Assembly (NCBI RefSeq): GCF_001708445.1
Contig: NZ_CP015637.1
Span: 869,001 to 933,000 of the forward strand
Origin: Pseudomonas fluorescens
Lineage (GTDB): Bacteria; Pseudomonadota; Gammaproteobacteria; Pseudomonadales; Pseudomonadaceae
Length of the DNA: 64,000 nt
Direction of reading: 5' to 3'
The notes below the pieces were generated by a model. It did not search any database, was not told the DNA's origin, and was given only the letters and a program-made list of their open reading frames with translations. Positions 24,448 through 33,105 of this stretch are shown here, in pieces. The number at the start of each line of letters is the position of its first letter. Position 1 is the stretch's first letter. Both the position numbers and the translations under genes were made by a program.

Positions 24448-25289
24448 ACGTGATTGATATGCGCTGCCGCCCGGCGTACCTGCACGATTTTTTCGGCGCC
24501 ACCCCAGGCAGCGCCGAGACCGCCACCGCCCGCTGGCTGAACCGGCGGGTGGGCACGCGTGGCGACGACGAGCACTTCGCCCGCTCGCGCACACCCCAGG
24601 GGTTTCTCGATGAAGTGCGCGACGCCGGGTTGAGCCGGGCGGTGGTGGTCGGTCGGCACACGCCCGGCCAGCATCTGCCCAACGACCTGATTCACAGCAT
24701 CGTGCGCGACCACACTGAGTTGCTCGGCATCGCCAGCATCGACCCGGCGCTGCAGGGTATCGACGGCGCGCTGGGCGAGATCGAGCGCGCCATCTCGGCG
24801 CTGGGCCTGGCCGGGATCGACCTGGAGCCAGGGTTTGGCGAACCGGCCAGGCAGCCGGATAACCCGTTGTACTGGCCGATCTACGAGCATTTGCAGGCAC
24901 ACGGCATTCCGCTGTTTCTGATGAGCGGGCCGACCACCCCGGACCCCGCCTTCAACAACCCCGAACACCTGGCCAAGGTCGCCCGGGCGTTCCCGCAGCT
25001 GTCGATCGTCTGCTACCACGGCTACTGGCCCAACGTGCAGCAAGCGCTGGGCGTGGCGTTTCGCTACCCGAACATCTACCTGGTGCCGGACATGTACCTG
25101 TTCCAGCCCGGCAGCGACGCCTACGTGCAGGCGGCCAACGGCTTTCTGGCAGAGCAGTTGCTGTTCGGCTCGTCCTATCCGTTCCGCCCGATTCGTCAAT
25201 CCATCGAGGATGTCCTGCGCCTGGGTTTCAAACCCGAGGTACTCGACAACGTCCTCTACGGCAATGCCGCCCGGCTGTTTGGGCTGTAG
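24444..25289 (+). CDS. Amidohydrolase-2-like TIM-barrel protein lacking the HxH metal motif
   Basis: 281 residues, coupled to the monooxygenase gene by ATGA. The fold is recognisable as an amidohydrolase-family-2 barrel: an N-terminal strand '[12 protein letters not shown]', a middle '[20 protein letters not shown]', '[17 protein letters not shown]', and '[11 protein letters not shown]'. The usual N-terminal D-x-H-x-H is 'DMRCRP', and the late metal-ligand Asp (GSDYP) is Ser (GSSYP). It may hydrolyse without a classical metal site or serve another role in organosulfur breakdown. The context suggests it acts on a product or precursor of the SsuD-like reaction. Confidence 0.75.
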   Translation: MNVIDMRCRPAYLHDFFGATPGSAETATARWLNRRVGTRGDDEHFARSRTPQGFLDEVRDAGLSRAVVVGRHTPGQHLPNDLIHSIVRDHTELLGIASIDPALQGIDGALGEIERAISALGLAGIDLEPGFGEPARQPDNPLYWPIYEHLQAHGIPLFLMSGPTTPDPAFNNPEHLAKVARAFPQLSIVCYHGYWPNVQQALGVAFRYPNIYLVPDMYLFQPGSDAYVQAANGFLAEQLLFGSSYPFRPIRQSIEDVLRLGFKPEVLDNVLYGNAARLFGL

Positions 25290-25368
25290 AACACCTCGCG
25301 CTACACGCTGGGACCGGCCGTCATCCAGGGGCGGCCCGGCGCCGTTTTCAACTTCAAGGAGTTCCCCT

Positions 25369-26541
25369 GTGACCACCCCCAACGATCCTGTGCTCGTCGC
25401 CCGCCGCCTGGCGGCCGACTGGGCCAGTACGGCTGCCGAGCGTGACGAGCGCGGCGGCACGCCGAAACGCGAGCGTGATGCCCTGCGCGACAGCGGCCTG
25501 TTGACCCTGAGTATTCCCCGTGAATTCGGCGGCCTCGGCGCCAGTTGGAGCGACACGCTGAACATCGTGCGCGAGTTCGCCAAGGTCGACAGTTCGATGG
25601 CCCACGTGTTTGGTTTCCAACACTTGATGCTGGCCACTGTGCGCCTGTTCTCGCGGCCCGATCAGTGGCAGCCCTGGCTGGAACAAACCGTCCGCCAGCG
25701 CTGGTTCTGGGGCAACGCCCTCAACCCGCTGGACACCCGTACCGTGGCCACGCGTATCGACGGCGGGCGGGAGTTTTCCGGGATGAAGAGCTTTTGCTCC
25801 GGCGCCAGCGACTCCGACCGGCTGATTGCCTCGGCGTTGGAGGACAGTGGCGCAGGCAAACTGCTGATCGCCGCGATCCCTACCGACCGCGTCGGCATTA
25901 CCCTGCTCAACGACTGGAACAATATGGGCCAACGCCAGACCGACAGCGGCAGCGCCCGTTTCGAACGCGTGCGGGTGGCCGAGGATGAACTGCTGCTGGA
26001 CCCGGGCCCGCTGAGCACGGTGTTTTCCGGGCTGCGGCCGCTGTTGGCGCAACTGACGTTCGTCAACCTGTTCCTGGGCATTGCCGAAGGCGCCTTTGAG
26101 CAGGCGCAGCACTACACCACCCACGAAGCACGCGCCTGGTTCAAGTCCGAGGTCGACCGGGCGGTCGACGACCCATATGTGCTAGCCCACTACGGCGAGT
26201 TCTGGGTCGGCCTGGAGGCGGTACGCGCCCTGGCAGAACGGGCCAACGCGTTGTTCGACAACGCCTGGAACCGCGGCGAACAGCTGCGCGCCGAGGAGCG
26301 CGCGAACCTGGCCCTGGCCATCGGCAGCGCCAAGGTCCATGCCACCCGGGTGGGCCTGGACCTGAGTTCGAGGCTGTTTGAGGTGACAGGCGCCCGCGCC
26401 ACCCATGCCTCGCGGCGCTTTGATCGCTACTGGCGAAACCTGCGGACCCAAACCTTGCACGACCCGGTGGACTACCGCATCCGCGAACTCGGCGAGTGGG
26501 CCTTAAAGCAGAAACCGCCAACGCCGAGCTTCTATTCCTGA
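25369..26541 (+). CDS. DszC/SfnB-type flavin-dependent monooxygenase (acyl-CoA dehydrogenase fold)
   Basis: 390 residues from GTG 25369, preceded by AAGGAG at 7-8 nt. Domain order is that of acyl-CoA dehydrogenases: helical N-terminus ('RDSGLLTLSIPREFGGLGAS'), middle beta domain ('GMKSFCSGASDSDRLIASAL', 'DWNNMGQRQTDSGSARFERV'), and C-terminal helical domain ending 'THASRRFDRYWRNLRTQTLH'. The last motif is typical of DszC/SfnB relatives that use reduced flavin and oxygen on sulfur or nitrogen compounds rather than acyl-CoA. It lies 79 bp after the amidohydrolase gene. Confidence 0.85.
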   Translation: MTTPNDPVLVARRLAADWASTAAERDERGGTPKRERDALRDSGLLTLSIPREFGGLGASWSDTLNIVREFAKVDSSMAHVFGFQHLMLATVRLFSRPDQWQPWLEQTVRQRWFWGNALNPLDTRTVATRIDGGREFSGMKSFCSGASDSDRLIASALEDSGAGKLLIAAIPTDRVGITLLNDWNNMGQRQTDSGSARFERVRVAEDELLLDPGPLSTVFSGLRPLLAQLTFVNLFLGIAEGAFEQAQHYTTHEARAWFKSEVDRAVDDPYVLAHYGEFWVGLEAVRALAERANALFDNAWNRGEQLRAEERANLALAIGSAKVHATRVGLDLSSRLFEVTGARATHASRRFDRYWRNLRTQTLHDPVDYRIRELGEWALKQKPPTPSFYS

Positions 26542-26755
26542 GGCTCGCGATCACGGCCAGGCAGGGTCGGTGTTCGCCACCATTCACCAAAACAACAAAG
26601 TGTTACCCAGTGATAGGCGCCCAGCCCAAAAGCCGGCAAAAACCCAGGTATTACAGCCCTTTAGCACTCGGCATGAACTATGCAATCACCCCTTTAAACC
26701 ACGATTGGACCGCCGTGCGTGCCCCATGAATCAAGACAACTGGAGTTAATCGACT
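26542..26755. other. Intergenic region before the DszA-like gene
   Basis: 214 bp without an ORF of note; it carries a sigma-54-type site at 26669-26684. Confidence 0.5.
26669..26684 (+). promoter_or_regulatory. Probable sigma-54 promoter of the dszA-like / sfnB-like pair
   Basis: CGGCATG (26669-26675), 4 nt, ATGCA (26680-26684). GG and GC are 10 nt apart; three mismatches to TGGCACG-N4-TTGCW. Weaker than the site at 23142 but correctly placed, about 75 nt before the ATG. Confidence 0.55.
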
Positions 26756-28183
26756 ATGGCTTCCCGCATAATCCTCAATGCGTTTGAAATGACCTGCGTG
26801 AGTCATCAGGCCGCGGGCACCTGGCGTCACCCAGACAGCCAGGCATGGAAATACAAAGACCTTGATTACTGGGTGGAGTTGGCCAAGCTGCTTGAGCGCG
26901 GCTATTTCGACTCGGTGTTTATCGCTGACGTCGTCGGCGTCTATGACATCTATCGCGGCTCGGTGGAAACCTCCTTGCTTGACGCCGATCAGGTGCCGGT
27001 CAACGATCCCTTCTTTCAAGTGCCAGCCATGGCCACCGTCACCAAGCACTTGGGCTTTGGCGTGACATCGGCGCTGACCTATGAACAGCCTTACGCCCTG
27101 GCGCGAAAGTTCTCGACCCTCGACCATCTGACCAAGGGCCGCGTGGCGTGGAACGTGGTGACCTCGTACCTCAACAGCGCGGCGGTCAACCTGGGCCTCA
27201 AGCAACAGATCTCGCACGACGAACGCTATGACATCGCCGATGAGTTTCTGGACGTGACCTACAAACTGTGGGAAGGCTCCTGGGATGAAGACGCGGTGCT
27301 GCGTGACCGTGAGCGCGGGATCTTTACCGACCCGAGCAAAGTCCACCCGATCGGTCACAAGGGCAAATACTACGATGTGCCGGGCATCCATTTGTCCGAG
27401 CCGTCGCCACAGCGCACCCCGGTTATTTTCCAGGCCGGCGCCTCCAGCCGTGGCCGCGCCTTTGCCGCCAAGCACGCCGAAGGGGTGTTCATCAGCCCGG
27501 CCACCGCAGAACAGGCGCGCGAGGTGTCCGATGACATCCGCAACCGCGCCGTGGAAGCGGGCCGTAGCCGTGATTCGGTCAAGGTGTTCACGCTGTTGAC
27601 GGTGATCACCGCTGAAAGCGATGAAGCCGCGCAAGCCAAATACCGCGACTACCTGAGCTATGCCAATGGCGAAGGCATGTTGTCGTTTTATGGCGGCTGG
27701 ACCGGCATCGACTTTTCCGAATACGACCCGGACCAACCCCTGGAGGCGATCGACAACGACAGCATCCGCTCGGTGCTGGAACTGCTCGCCACCGCCGACC
27801 CCGACCGCAAGTGGACGCCACGCGACATCATCAAACACCGCAGCATCGGCGGCCTAGGCCCGGTGTTGGTGGGCGGCCCGAAAACGGTGGCCGACGAGAT
27901 GGAGCGCTGGGTGGACGTCGGCGGTATCGACGGCTTCAACCTGGCCTATGCGATCACCCCGGGCACGTTCGAAGACCTCGTTGAGTTCATCGTTCCGGAG
28001 CTGCAACGCCGGGGCCGTGTCCGCACCTCCTATGAGGGCGACACCCTGCGCGAAAACCTGCTCGACGGCACTTCGCCGTATGCCGCCGACGACCATCCGG
28101 CGGCACGTTATCGCGGTGCATTCAAAACCGGCGCCAACGCCACCGATCACACCAAACCGTCCAAATTCTCTGACCTGACTTGA
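26756..28183 (+). CDS. DszA/NtaA/SnaA-family flavin-dependent monooxygenase
   Basis: 475 residues, luciferase-like TIM barrel of the NtaA/DszA class: 'WRHPDSQAWKYKDLDYWVEL', 'FDSVFIADVVGVYDIYRG', 'YALARKFSTLDHLTKGRVAW', 'NVVTSYLNSAAVNLG', 'TPVIFQAGASSRGRAFAAKH'. DszA attacks a sulfone and NtaA nitrilotriacetate, both using reduced flavin from a partner reductase. GGAG precedes the ATG. It is followed 32 bp later by an SfnB-like gene, echoing the DszA/DszC pairing of sulfur-removal pathways. Confidence 0.9.
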   Translation: MASRIILNAFEMTCVSHQAAGTWRHPDSQAWKYKDLDYWVELAKLLERGYFDSVFIADVVGVYDIYRGSVETSLLDADQVPVNDPFFQVPAMATVTKHLGFGVTSALTYEQPYALARKFSTLDHLTKGRVAWNVVTSYLNSAAVNLGLKQQISHDERYDIADEFLDVTYKLWEGSWDEDAVLRDRERGIFTDPSKVHPIGHKGKYYDVPGIHLSEPSPQRTPVIFQAGASSRGRAFAAKHAEGVFISPATAEQAREVSDDIRNRAVEAGRSRDSVKVFTLLTVITAESDEAAQAKYRDYLSYANGEGMLSFYGGWTGIDFSEYDPDQPLEAIDNDSIRSVLELLATADPDRKWTPRDIIKHRSIGGLGPVLVGGPKTVADEMERWVDVGGIDGFNLAYAITPGTFEDLVEFIVPELQRRGRVRTSYEGDTLRENLLDGTSPYAADDHPAARYRGAFKTGANATDHTKPSKFSDLT

Positions 28184-28214
28184 CGCTTATCTGCGCTGAA
28201 GAGGAATCCATTCC

Positions 28215-29465
28215 ATGTCCAGTTTCGCCACGCTGAACACACTGTCTGTCGGTACGGATTACGCAGCGCTCGCCGCGCGTTTTCGGCCGATCTTTGCGCG
28301 TATTGCCGAGGGCGCGGTCGAGCGCGAACGCACTCGCACACTGCCGTTCGAACCGATCAAATGGCTCAAGCAAGCCGGGTTCGGCGCCGTGCGTGTCCCG
28401 GTCGAATTCGGCGGGGCCGGCGCCTCGCTGCCGCAACTGTTCCAACTGTTGATTGAACTGGCGGCTGCCGACTCCAACGTGACACAAGCCCTGCGCGGGC
28501 ATTTTGCGTTTGTCGAAGACCGCCTCAACGCCCAGGCATTCAGCCCGCAGAACGCCTGGTTCGGGCGGTTTGTGGCCGGGGAGCTGGTCGGCAATGCCTG
28601 GACCGAAGTCGGCGACGTGAAGATCGGCCAGGTGATTACCCGCATCAGCCGCCAGGGCGAGCAATGGGTCGCCAACGGCACCAAGTTCTACAGCACCGGC
28701 AGCCTGTTCGCCGACTGGATCGACCTGTACGCCCAACGGGATGACACCGGTGCCGATGTGATCGCGGCGGTCCGCGTGCAGCAACCGGGTGTGCGTCAAA
28801 GCGACGATTGGGATGGCTTCGGTCAGCGCACCACCGGCAGCGGCACTTCCGTGTTTGAAAACGCAGTGGTTGAAGACGACCACCTGATCGACTTCTCCAC
28901 GCGCTTTAAATACCAAACGGCGTTTTACCAACTGACCCTGCTGGCCGTCCTGGTCGGGTCGGGGCAGGCGGCCGTGCGAGAGGTGGCCCAACAGGTACGT
29001 GTTCGCACCCGGGTGTTCAGCCATGGCAATGCCGCGGCGGTGCGTGACGATGCGCAGGTGCAGCAGGTGGTCGGCAAGGCCTCGGCGCAGGTCTACACGG
29101 CCGAAGCGGCTACCCTGCGCGCCGCACAGGCCTCACAACGCGCCTACGTGGCGCACTTCGCCAAGGATGCGCAAGCCGAACGCGAGGCCAATATTGCGGC
29201 AGAGCTGGAGTCGGCCCAAGCGCAAGTGGTGATTGCCGATCTGGTGCTTCGCGCCACCAGCGACCTGTTCAACGCCCTTGGCGCATCCGCCGCACGCACG
29301 AGCCTGCAACTCGACCGACACTGGCGCAATGCGCGCACAGCGGCCTCACATAATCCATTGATCTATAAAGAGCGGATCATCGGTGACTGGGAGATCAATG
29401 GCACCGAACCGCCCTACGTGTGGCAGATCGGCGGTGGCGGCCAGCAAAACCACGCGCAGAAATAG
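28215..29465 (+). CDS. SfnB/DszC-type flavin-dependent monooxygenase
   Basis: 416 residues; GAGGAA precedes ATG 28215. Acyl-CoA-dehydrogenase fold: 'WLKQAGFGAVRVPVEFGGAG', 'GTKFYSTGSLFADWIDLYAQ', 'DWDGFGQRTTGSGTSVFENA', and the C-terminal 'SLQLDRHWRNARTAASHNPL' typical of SfnB/DszC relatives. It is clearly different in sequence from the DszC-like protein at 25369, so the locus carries two such enzymes. Last gene of the sulfur locus; a strong terminator follows. Confidence 0.88.
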   Translation: MSSFATLNTLSVGTDYAALAARFRPIFARIAEGAVERERTRTLPFEPIKWLKQAGFGAVRVPVEFGGAGASLPQLFQLLIELAAADSNVTQALRGHFAFVEDRLNAQAFSPQNAWFGRFVAGELVGNAWTEVGDVKIGQVITRISRQGEQWVANGTKFYSTGSLFADWIDLYAQRDDTGADVIAAVRVQQPGVRQSDDWDGFGQRTTGSGTSVFENAVVEDDHLIDFSTRFKYQTAFYQLTLLAVLVGSGQAAVREVAQQVRVRTRVFSHGNAAAVRDDAQVQQVVGKASAQVYTAEAATLRAAQASQRAYVAHFAKDAQAEREANIAAELESAQAQVVIADLVLRATSDLFNALGASAARTSLQLDRHWRNARTAASHNPLIYKERIIGDWEINGTEPPYVWQIGGGGQQNHAQK

Positions 29466-29492
29466 CGCCGGACTGTGTAAACCGCGACCTGA

Positions 29493-29522
29493 AAATGCCC
29501 CGGCCTGTCGGGGCATTTTTTC
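29493..29522 (+). terminator. Rho-independent terminator after the sulfur locus
   Basis: AAATGCCCCGGC/GTCGGGGCATTT stem with a short CT loop, followed by T6. Confidence 0.9.
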
Positions 29523-29658
29523 TGAGACACAGAAAAAACTCCGCCGCCCCCTTCCCTGCAGCTTGCATGCGCGCAAAAAAACACGCCTTCTGTATTTTGA
29601 CGCTCCCCAGAGCCCGCTGTTAGTGTCCAGCCTCCCACCACGCATGGAGTACACCACG

Positions 29659-30438
29659 GTGAAACTGGACATCTACCAAGTCGACGCCTTCAGCCAACAC
29701 CCCTTCGGCGGCAACCCCGCTGCGGTGTGCCCACTGACCGAATGGCTGAGCGACGCGCAACTGCACAACATTGCCGCCGAAAACAACCTCTCGGAAACCG
29801 CGTTCTTCGTGCCCCGTGGCGACTTCTATGAGTTGCGCTGGTTCACCCCGCAAGTCGAAGTGGACCTGTGCGGCCATGCCACGCTCGCGGCGGCGTGGGT
29901 GTTGATTCACCAGTTGCCGGATGCGCCTCAAGTGCTGCGTTTTGCCACTCGCAGCGGTGAGCTGCGGGTCACGCGCGAGGGTGATGAACTGGCGATGGAT
30001 TTCCCTGCCAAAGCGCCGCAACCCTGTGAGCCGCCCGCCGGGATGTTGAGCGCCCTGGGGATTGAAAGCGCCGAGGTGTTCGGCACCGATGACTACATCG
30101 TGTTGCTGGAGGACGAAGCCCAGGTCGCCGCGCTCACGCCAGACTTTGCGCGACTCAAGGGCCTGCCCAAGCGTGGGATTGCAGTGACGGCCAAAAGCGC
30201 GCGATTTGATTTTATCTCTCGTTGGTTCGGGCCGAACGTGGGCGTCAATGAAGACCCGGTCACCGGTTCGGCGCACACGTCGCTGGCACCGTTCTGGGCC
30301 GAGCGCCTGGGCAAGTCGACCCTCACGGCGGAGCAAGGCGGCACACGCAAGGGCCAGTTGCGTTGTGCGCTCAAGGGCGACCGGGTGATCATTTCCGGCA
30401 AGGCGGTGCTGTATATGCAAGGCACGATTTACCTGTAG
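29659..30438 (+). CDS. PhzF-family isomerase/epimerase
   Basis: 259 residues from GTG 29659; GGAG lies 9 nt upstream and PhzF relatives start 'M-LDIYQVDAF'. An in-frame ATG at 29644 would add five residues but has no ribosome site. Two-domain PhzF fold: 'HPFGGNPAAVCPL', 'NNLSETAFF' with the catalytic Glu, 'VDLCGHATLAAAWVL', and 'NEDPVTGSAHTSLAPFW'. PhzF itself isomerises a phenazine precursor; most relatives have unknown substrates and there are no phenazine genes here. A single gene with its own promoter region. Confidence 0.88.
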   Translation: MKLDIYQVDAFSQHPFGGNPAAVCPLTEWLSDAQLHNIAAENNLSETAFFVPRGDFYELRWFTPQVEVDLCGHATLAAAWVLIHQLPDAPQVLRFATRSGELRVTREGDELAMDFPAKAPQPCEPPAGMLSALGIESAEVFGTDDYIVLLEDEAQVAALTPDFARLKGLPKRGIAVTAKSARFDFISRWFGPNVGVNEDPVTGSAHTSLAPFWAERLGKSTLTAEQGGTRKGQLRCALKGDRVIISGKAVLYMQGTIYL

Positions 30439-30492
30439 AACGCAGTAACCCACGAACAACAGATCATTCTCAAAATGAACGGAGTTCAGCGC

Positions 30493-32304
30493 GTGTTTTC
30501 GATTTACCGCCGTCAGTTGACGATCATTGCCGCAACCCTGGCCCTCGCGGCCTGCCACACCCCCGTCAACGAACAGCCACCGGCGCCGGAGTTGGGGTCG
30601 GGCTATCGCGCCGACCTCACCACCCAGCACGCCGAGCACCATATGGCGGCCGCCGCCAACCCGCTGGCGGCCGAGGCCGGGCGTGAAATGCTGCGCCAGG
30701 GCGGGTCTGCCATCGATGCGGCGATTGCCATGCAGGCCGTGTTGACCCTGGTGGAACCGCAATCGTCCGGCATCGGCGGTGGTGCGTTCATCATGCTGTG
30801 GGACGGAAAAAACGTGCACGCGTATGACGGCCGTGAGACAGCACCGGCCGGGGCGACTGAGCGCTTGTTCCTGAAGGCCGACGGCCAGCCGATGGCGTTT
30901 ACCGATGCGCAGATTGGCGGGCGTTCGGTGGCGACGCCCGGTGTGTTGCGTGCACTGGAAATGGCGCACAAAAAGACCGGTCGCCTGCAATGGGCCAAGC
31001 TGTTCGAGCCTGCGATTCGTCTGTCGGAACAGGGCTTCGCGATTTCCCCGCGCTTGCACAGCCTGATTGCCGCTGACCGCTTTATCCCGCAATCGCCGGA
31101 CATGGCCGCCTATTTCTTGAATGCCGATGGCACACCGAAAGCCACCGGCACCCTGCTGAAAAACCCGGCGCTGGCCGCCGTATTCAAGCGCATCGCCCAG
31201 GAGGGGCCGGACGCGCTGTACAACGGCCCGATTGCCGAGGAGATCGCCCGCAAGGTGCAGGGCAACCACAATGCAGGCAGCCTGTCGGCAACCGACCTCA
31301 AGGGCTATGCGGCAAAGGAACGCGTGCCGCTGTGCACCGACTACAAACGCTGGACCCTCTGTGGCATGCCGCCACCGTCGTCGGGCGGGATTGCCATCGC
31401 GCAGATCATGGGTACATTGCAGGCGCTGGAGGCCCGCGACCCACGCCTGGCCATCGCCCCCATGAGGCCGGTGAAGAGCGCTTCGCCGGCCGGCCTTGAG
31501 CCGGTACCCGAAGCCGTGCACCTGATCGCCGAAGCCGGTCGCCTGGCCTTTGCCGACCGTGCGCTGTATGTGGCCGATGCAGACTTTGTACCGGTGCCCG
31601 TGGCCGGCCTGGTCGCGCCGAGCTACCTGGCCCAACGCGCCGCGCTGATCGGTGAACGCAGCCTGGGCATCGCCAAGCCCGGCCAGCCGGCCGGTATCCA
31701 GGTGGCCTACGCCCCCGACCGCTCGCCGCTGCGCATCTCCACCTCGCAGGTGGTAGCGGTGGACGACTGGGGTGGCGCCGTGTCGATGACCACCACGGTG
31801 GAAGCCGCGTTTGGCTCGCACCTGATGGTCCAGGGCTTTGTACTCAATAACCAGATGACCGACTTCTCGTTTATTGCCGAAGAAAACGGCCAGCCGGTGG
31901 CCAACCGCGTACAACCCGGTAAACGCCCGCGCTCGGCCATGGCGCCGACCCTGGTGTTCGACCGCAAGAGCGGTGAGCTGCTGGCCACACTGGGCTCGCC
32001 GGGCGGGTCGCAGATCATCGAGTACGTCAGCAAGTCACTGGTGGCCATGCTCGACTGGAACCTCGACCCGCAAGCCGCCATCAGCCTGCCAAACTTCGGC
32101 AGCCGTAATGGCGCAACCGAACTGGAAAGCGGTTTGTTCAGCCCCGTGTTGAAACAGGCACTCAAGGACAAGGGCCATGCGCTGAGCGAGATTGAGATGA
32201 CCAGCGGTATCCAGGCGATCATTCGCACGCGCGACGCCCAGGGTAAGGTATCGCTGAGCGGTGGCGCGGACCCTCGACGGGAAGGCGAGGCATACGGTGA
32301 CTGA
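30493..32304 (+). CDS. ggt: Gamma-glutamyltransferase, predicted lipoprotein
   Basis: 603 residues from GTG 30493 (GGAG 8 nt upstream; an ATG at 30475 has no ribosome site). Signal peptide with lipobox LAAC, so probably lipid-anchored in the periplasm. GGT hallmarks: 'EAGREMLRQGGSAIDAAIAM', 'EPQSSGIGGGAFIMLWDG', 'MPPPSSGGIAIAQIMG' and 'TLGSPGGSQIIEYV'. At the self-cleavage site the usual TTH-S-VD is 'ISTSQVVAVD': the Thr nucleophile is kept but the following His is Gln. It would transfer or hydrolyse gamma-glutamyl groups, for example from glutathione. Confidence 0.9.
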   Translation: MFSIYRRQLTIIAATLALAACHTPVNEQPPAPELGSGYRADLTTQHAEHHMAAAANPLAAEAGREMLRQGGSAIDAAIAMQAVLTLVEPQSSGIGGGAFIMLWDGKNVHAYDGRETAPAGATERLFLKADGQPMAFTDAQIGGRSVATPGVLRALEMAHKKTGRLQWAKLFEPAIRLSEQGFAISPRLHSLIAADRFIPQSPDMAAYFLNADGTPKATGTLLKNPALAAVFKRIAQEGPDALYNGPIAEEIARKVQGNHNAGSLSATDLKGYAAKERVPLCTDYKRWTLCGMPPPSSGGIAIAQIMGTLQALEARDPRLAIAPMRPVKSASPAGLEPVPEAVHLIAEAGRLAFADRALYVADADFVPVPVAGLVAPSYLAQRAALIGERSLGIAKPGQPAGIQVAYAPDRSPLRISTSQVVAVDDWGGAVSMTTTVEAAFGSHLMVQGFVLNNQMTDFSFIAEENGQPVANRVQPGKRPRSAMAPTLVFDRKSGELLATLGSPGGSQIIEYVSKSLVAMLDWNLDPQAAISLPNFGSRNGATELESGLFSPVLKQALKDKGHALSEIEMTSGIQAIIRTRDAQGKVSLSGGADPRREGEAYGD

Positions 32305-32327
32305 GGTTAATCAGCGGAGAAAGCCCC

Positions 32328-33050
32328 TTGCAACAGGCCAATAATCTCGGCGCCCTCGCGGGTGTCGACCATGGTTTTTGTTTGATCGACGACCCATCGC
32401 GGCCAGATGAAGTATTCATCTGCAAGCAAGTGCACAGCGCCGCGGTGATTGAGTGGCAGGCGGGCCAGGCAGCCAATACGATCGAGGCGGATGGGGTACA
32501 TACAGGCCAGCACCAGCCGATCGCGGTGATCACCGCCGATTGCCTGCCCATTCTGTTCGCCGCCAAAAATGGCGAACGCGTAGCGGCCGTTCATGGCGGC
32601 TGGAAAGGCCTGCAACGCGGGATTGTCGCCACTACCGTGCAGCACTTTGCCGACGCAGGGATTGGCGTCGATCAGTTGCTGGTCGCCATCGGGCCATCGA
32701 TCAAACCGTGTTGTTATGAAGTGAGCGAAGGGTTCATTGCCGAGTTCCAGGCTGACCAGGGCCACTTATGGCAACACGACCGGGCGCCATGGAGCATTGA
32801 GCAACCACGACCGCTGCTGGCGCCGCACATCACGCCCCCCCAAGCAAGACACACAGGCAGTGCCTGGTTTGACCTGAGCCGGTACGGGCTGATGCTGCTG
32901 CAAGCGGCCGGGGTTCGGCGCGAACAGATCGAGGTGAGTGAAGTGTGTACGTATTGCACGTCGCCGCTGTTTGCCAGCTACCGCCGAAGGACCCATCACC
33001 CGCAGGAGACGAAGACGCTGATCTACTCGTGGATCGCTCGCAAACCCTGA
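32328..33050 (+). CDS. YfiH/PgeF-family laccase-domain protein (purine nucleoside phosphorylase type)
   Basis: 240 residues from TTG 32328, with GGAGA 9 nt upstream. Multicopper-oxidase-like 'polyphenol oxidase' domain: 'CKQVHSAAVIE', 'ADGVHTGQHQPIAVITADCL', 'AAVHGGWKGLQRGIV', 'IGPSIKPCCYEV'. Conserved His and Cys of the zinc site are present. Family members are cytoplasmic purine nucleoside phosphorylases / adenosine deaminases, and some edit peptidoglycan precursors. Confidence 0.85.
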   Translation: MQQANNLGALAGVDHGFCLIDDPSRPDEVFICKQVHSAAVIEWQAGQAANTIEADGVHTGQHQPIAVITADCLPILFAAKNGERVAAVHGGWKGLQRGIVATTVQHFADAGIGVDQLLVAIGPSIKPCCYEVSEGFIAEFQADQGHLWQHDRAPWSIEQPRPLLAPHITPPQARHTGSAWFDLSRYGLMLLQAAGVRREQIEVSEVCTYCTSPLFASYRRRTHHPQETKTLIYSWIARKP

Positions 33051-33105
33051 GCGCGTACATCCCACCTGTGGCGGGGCCACTCGTCACAGCGCCCTCTCGG
33101 TATGT

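Noticed and set aside
23206..24900. 564-codon minus-strand open frame across the ssuD-like gene
   Set aside because: Shadow of a well-conserved gene; no start signal and low-complexity protein.
29620..31914. 764-codon minus-strand open frame across the PhzF and ggt genes
   Set aside because: Antisense to two clear genes. The composition (His/Arg/Gly-rich, no domain) is that of a high-GC shadow frame.
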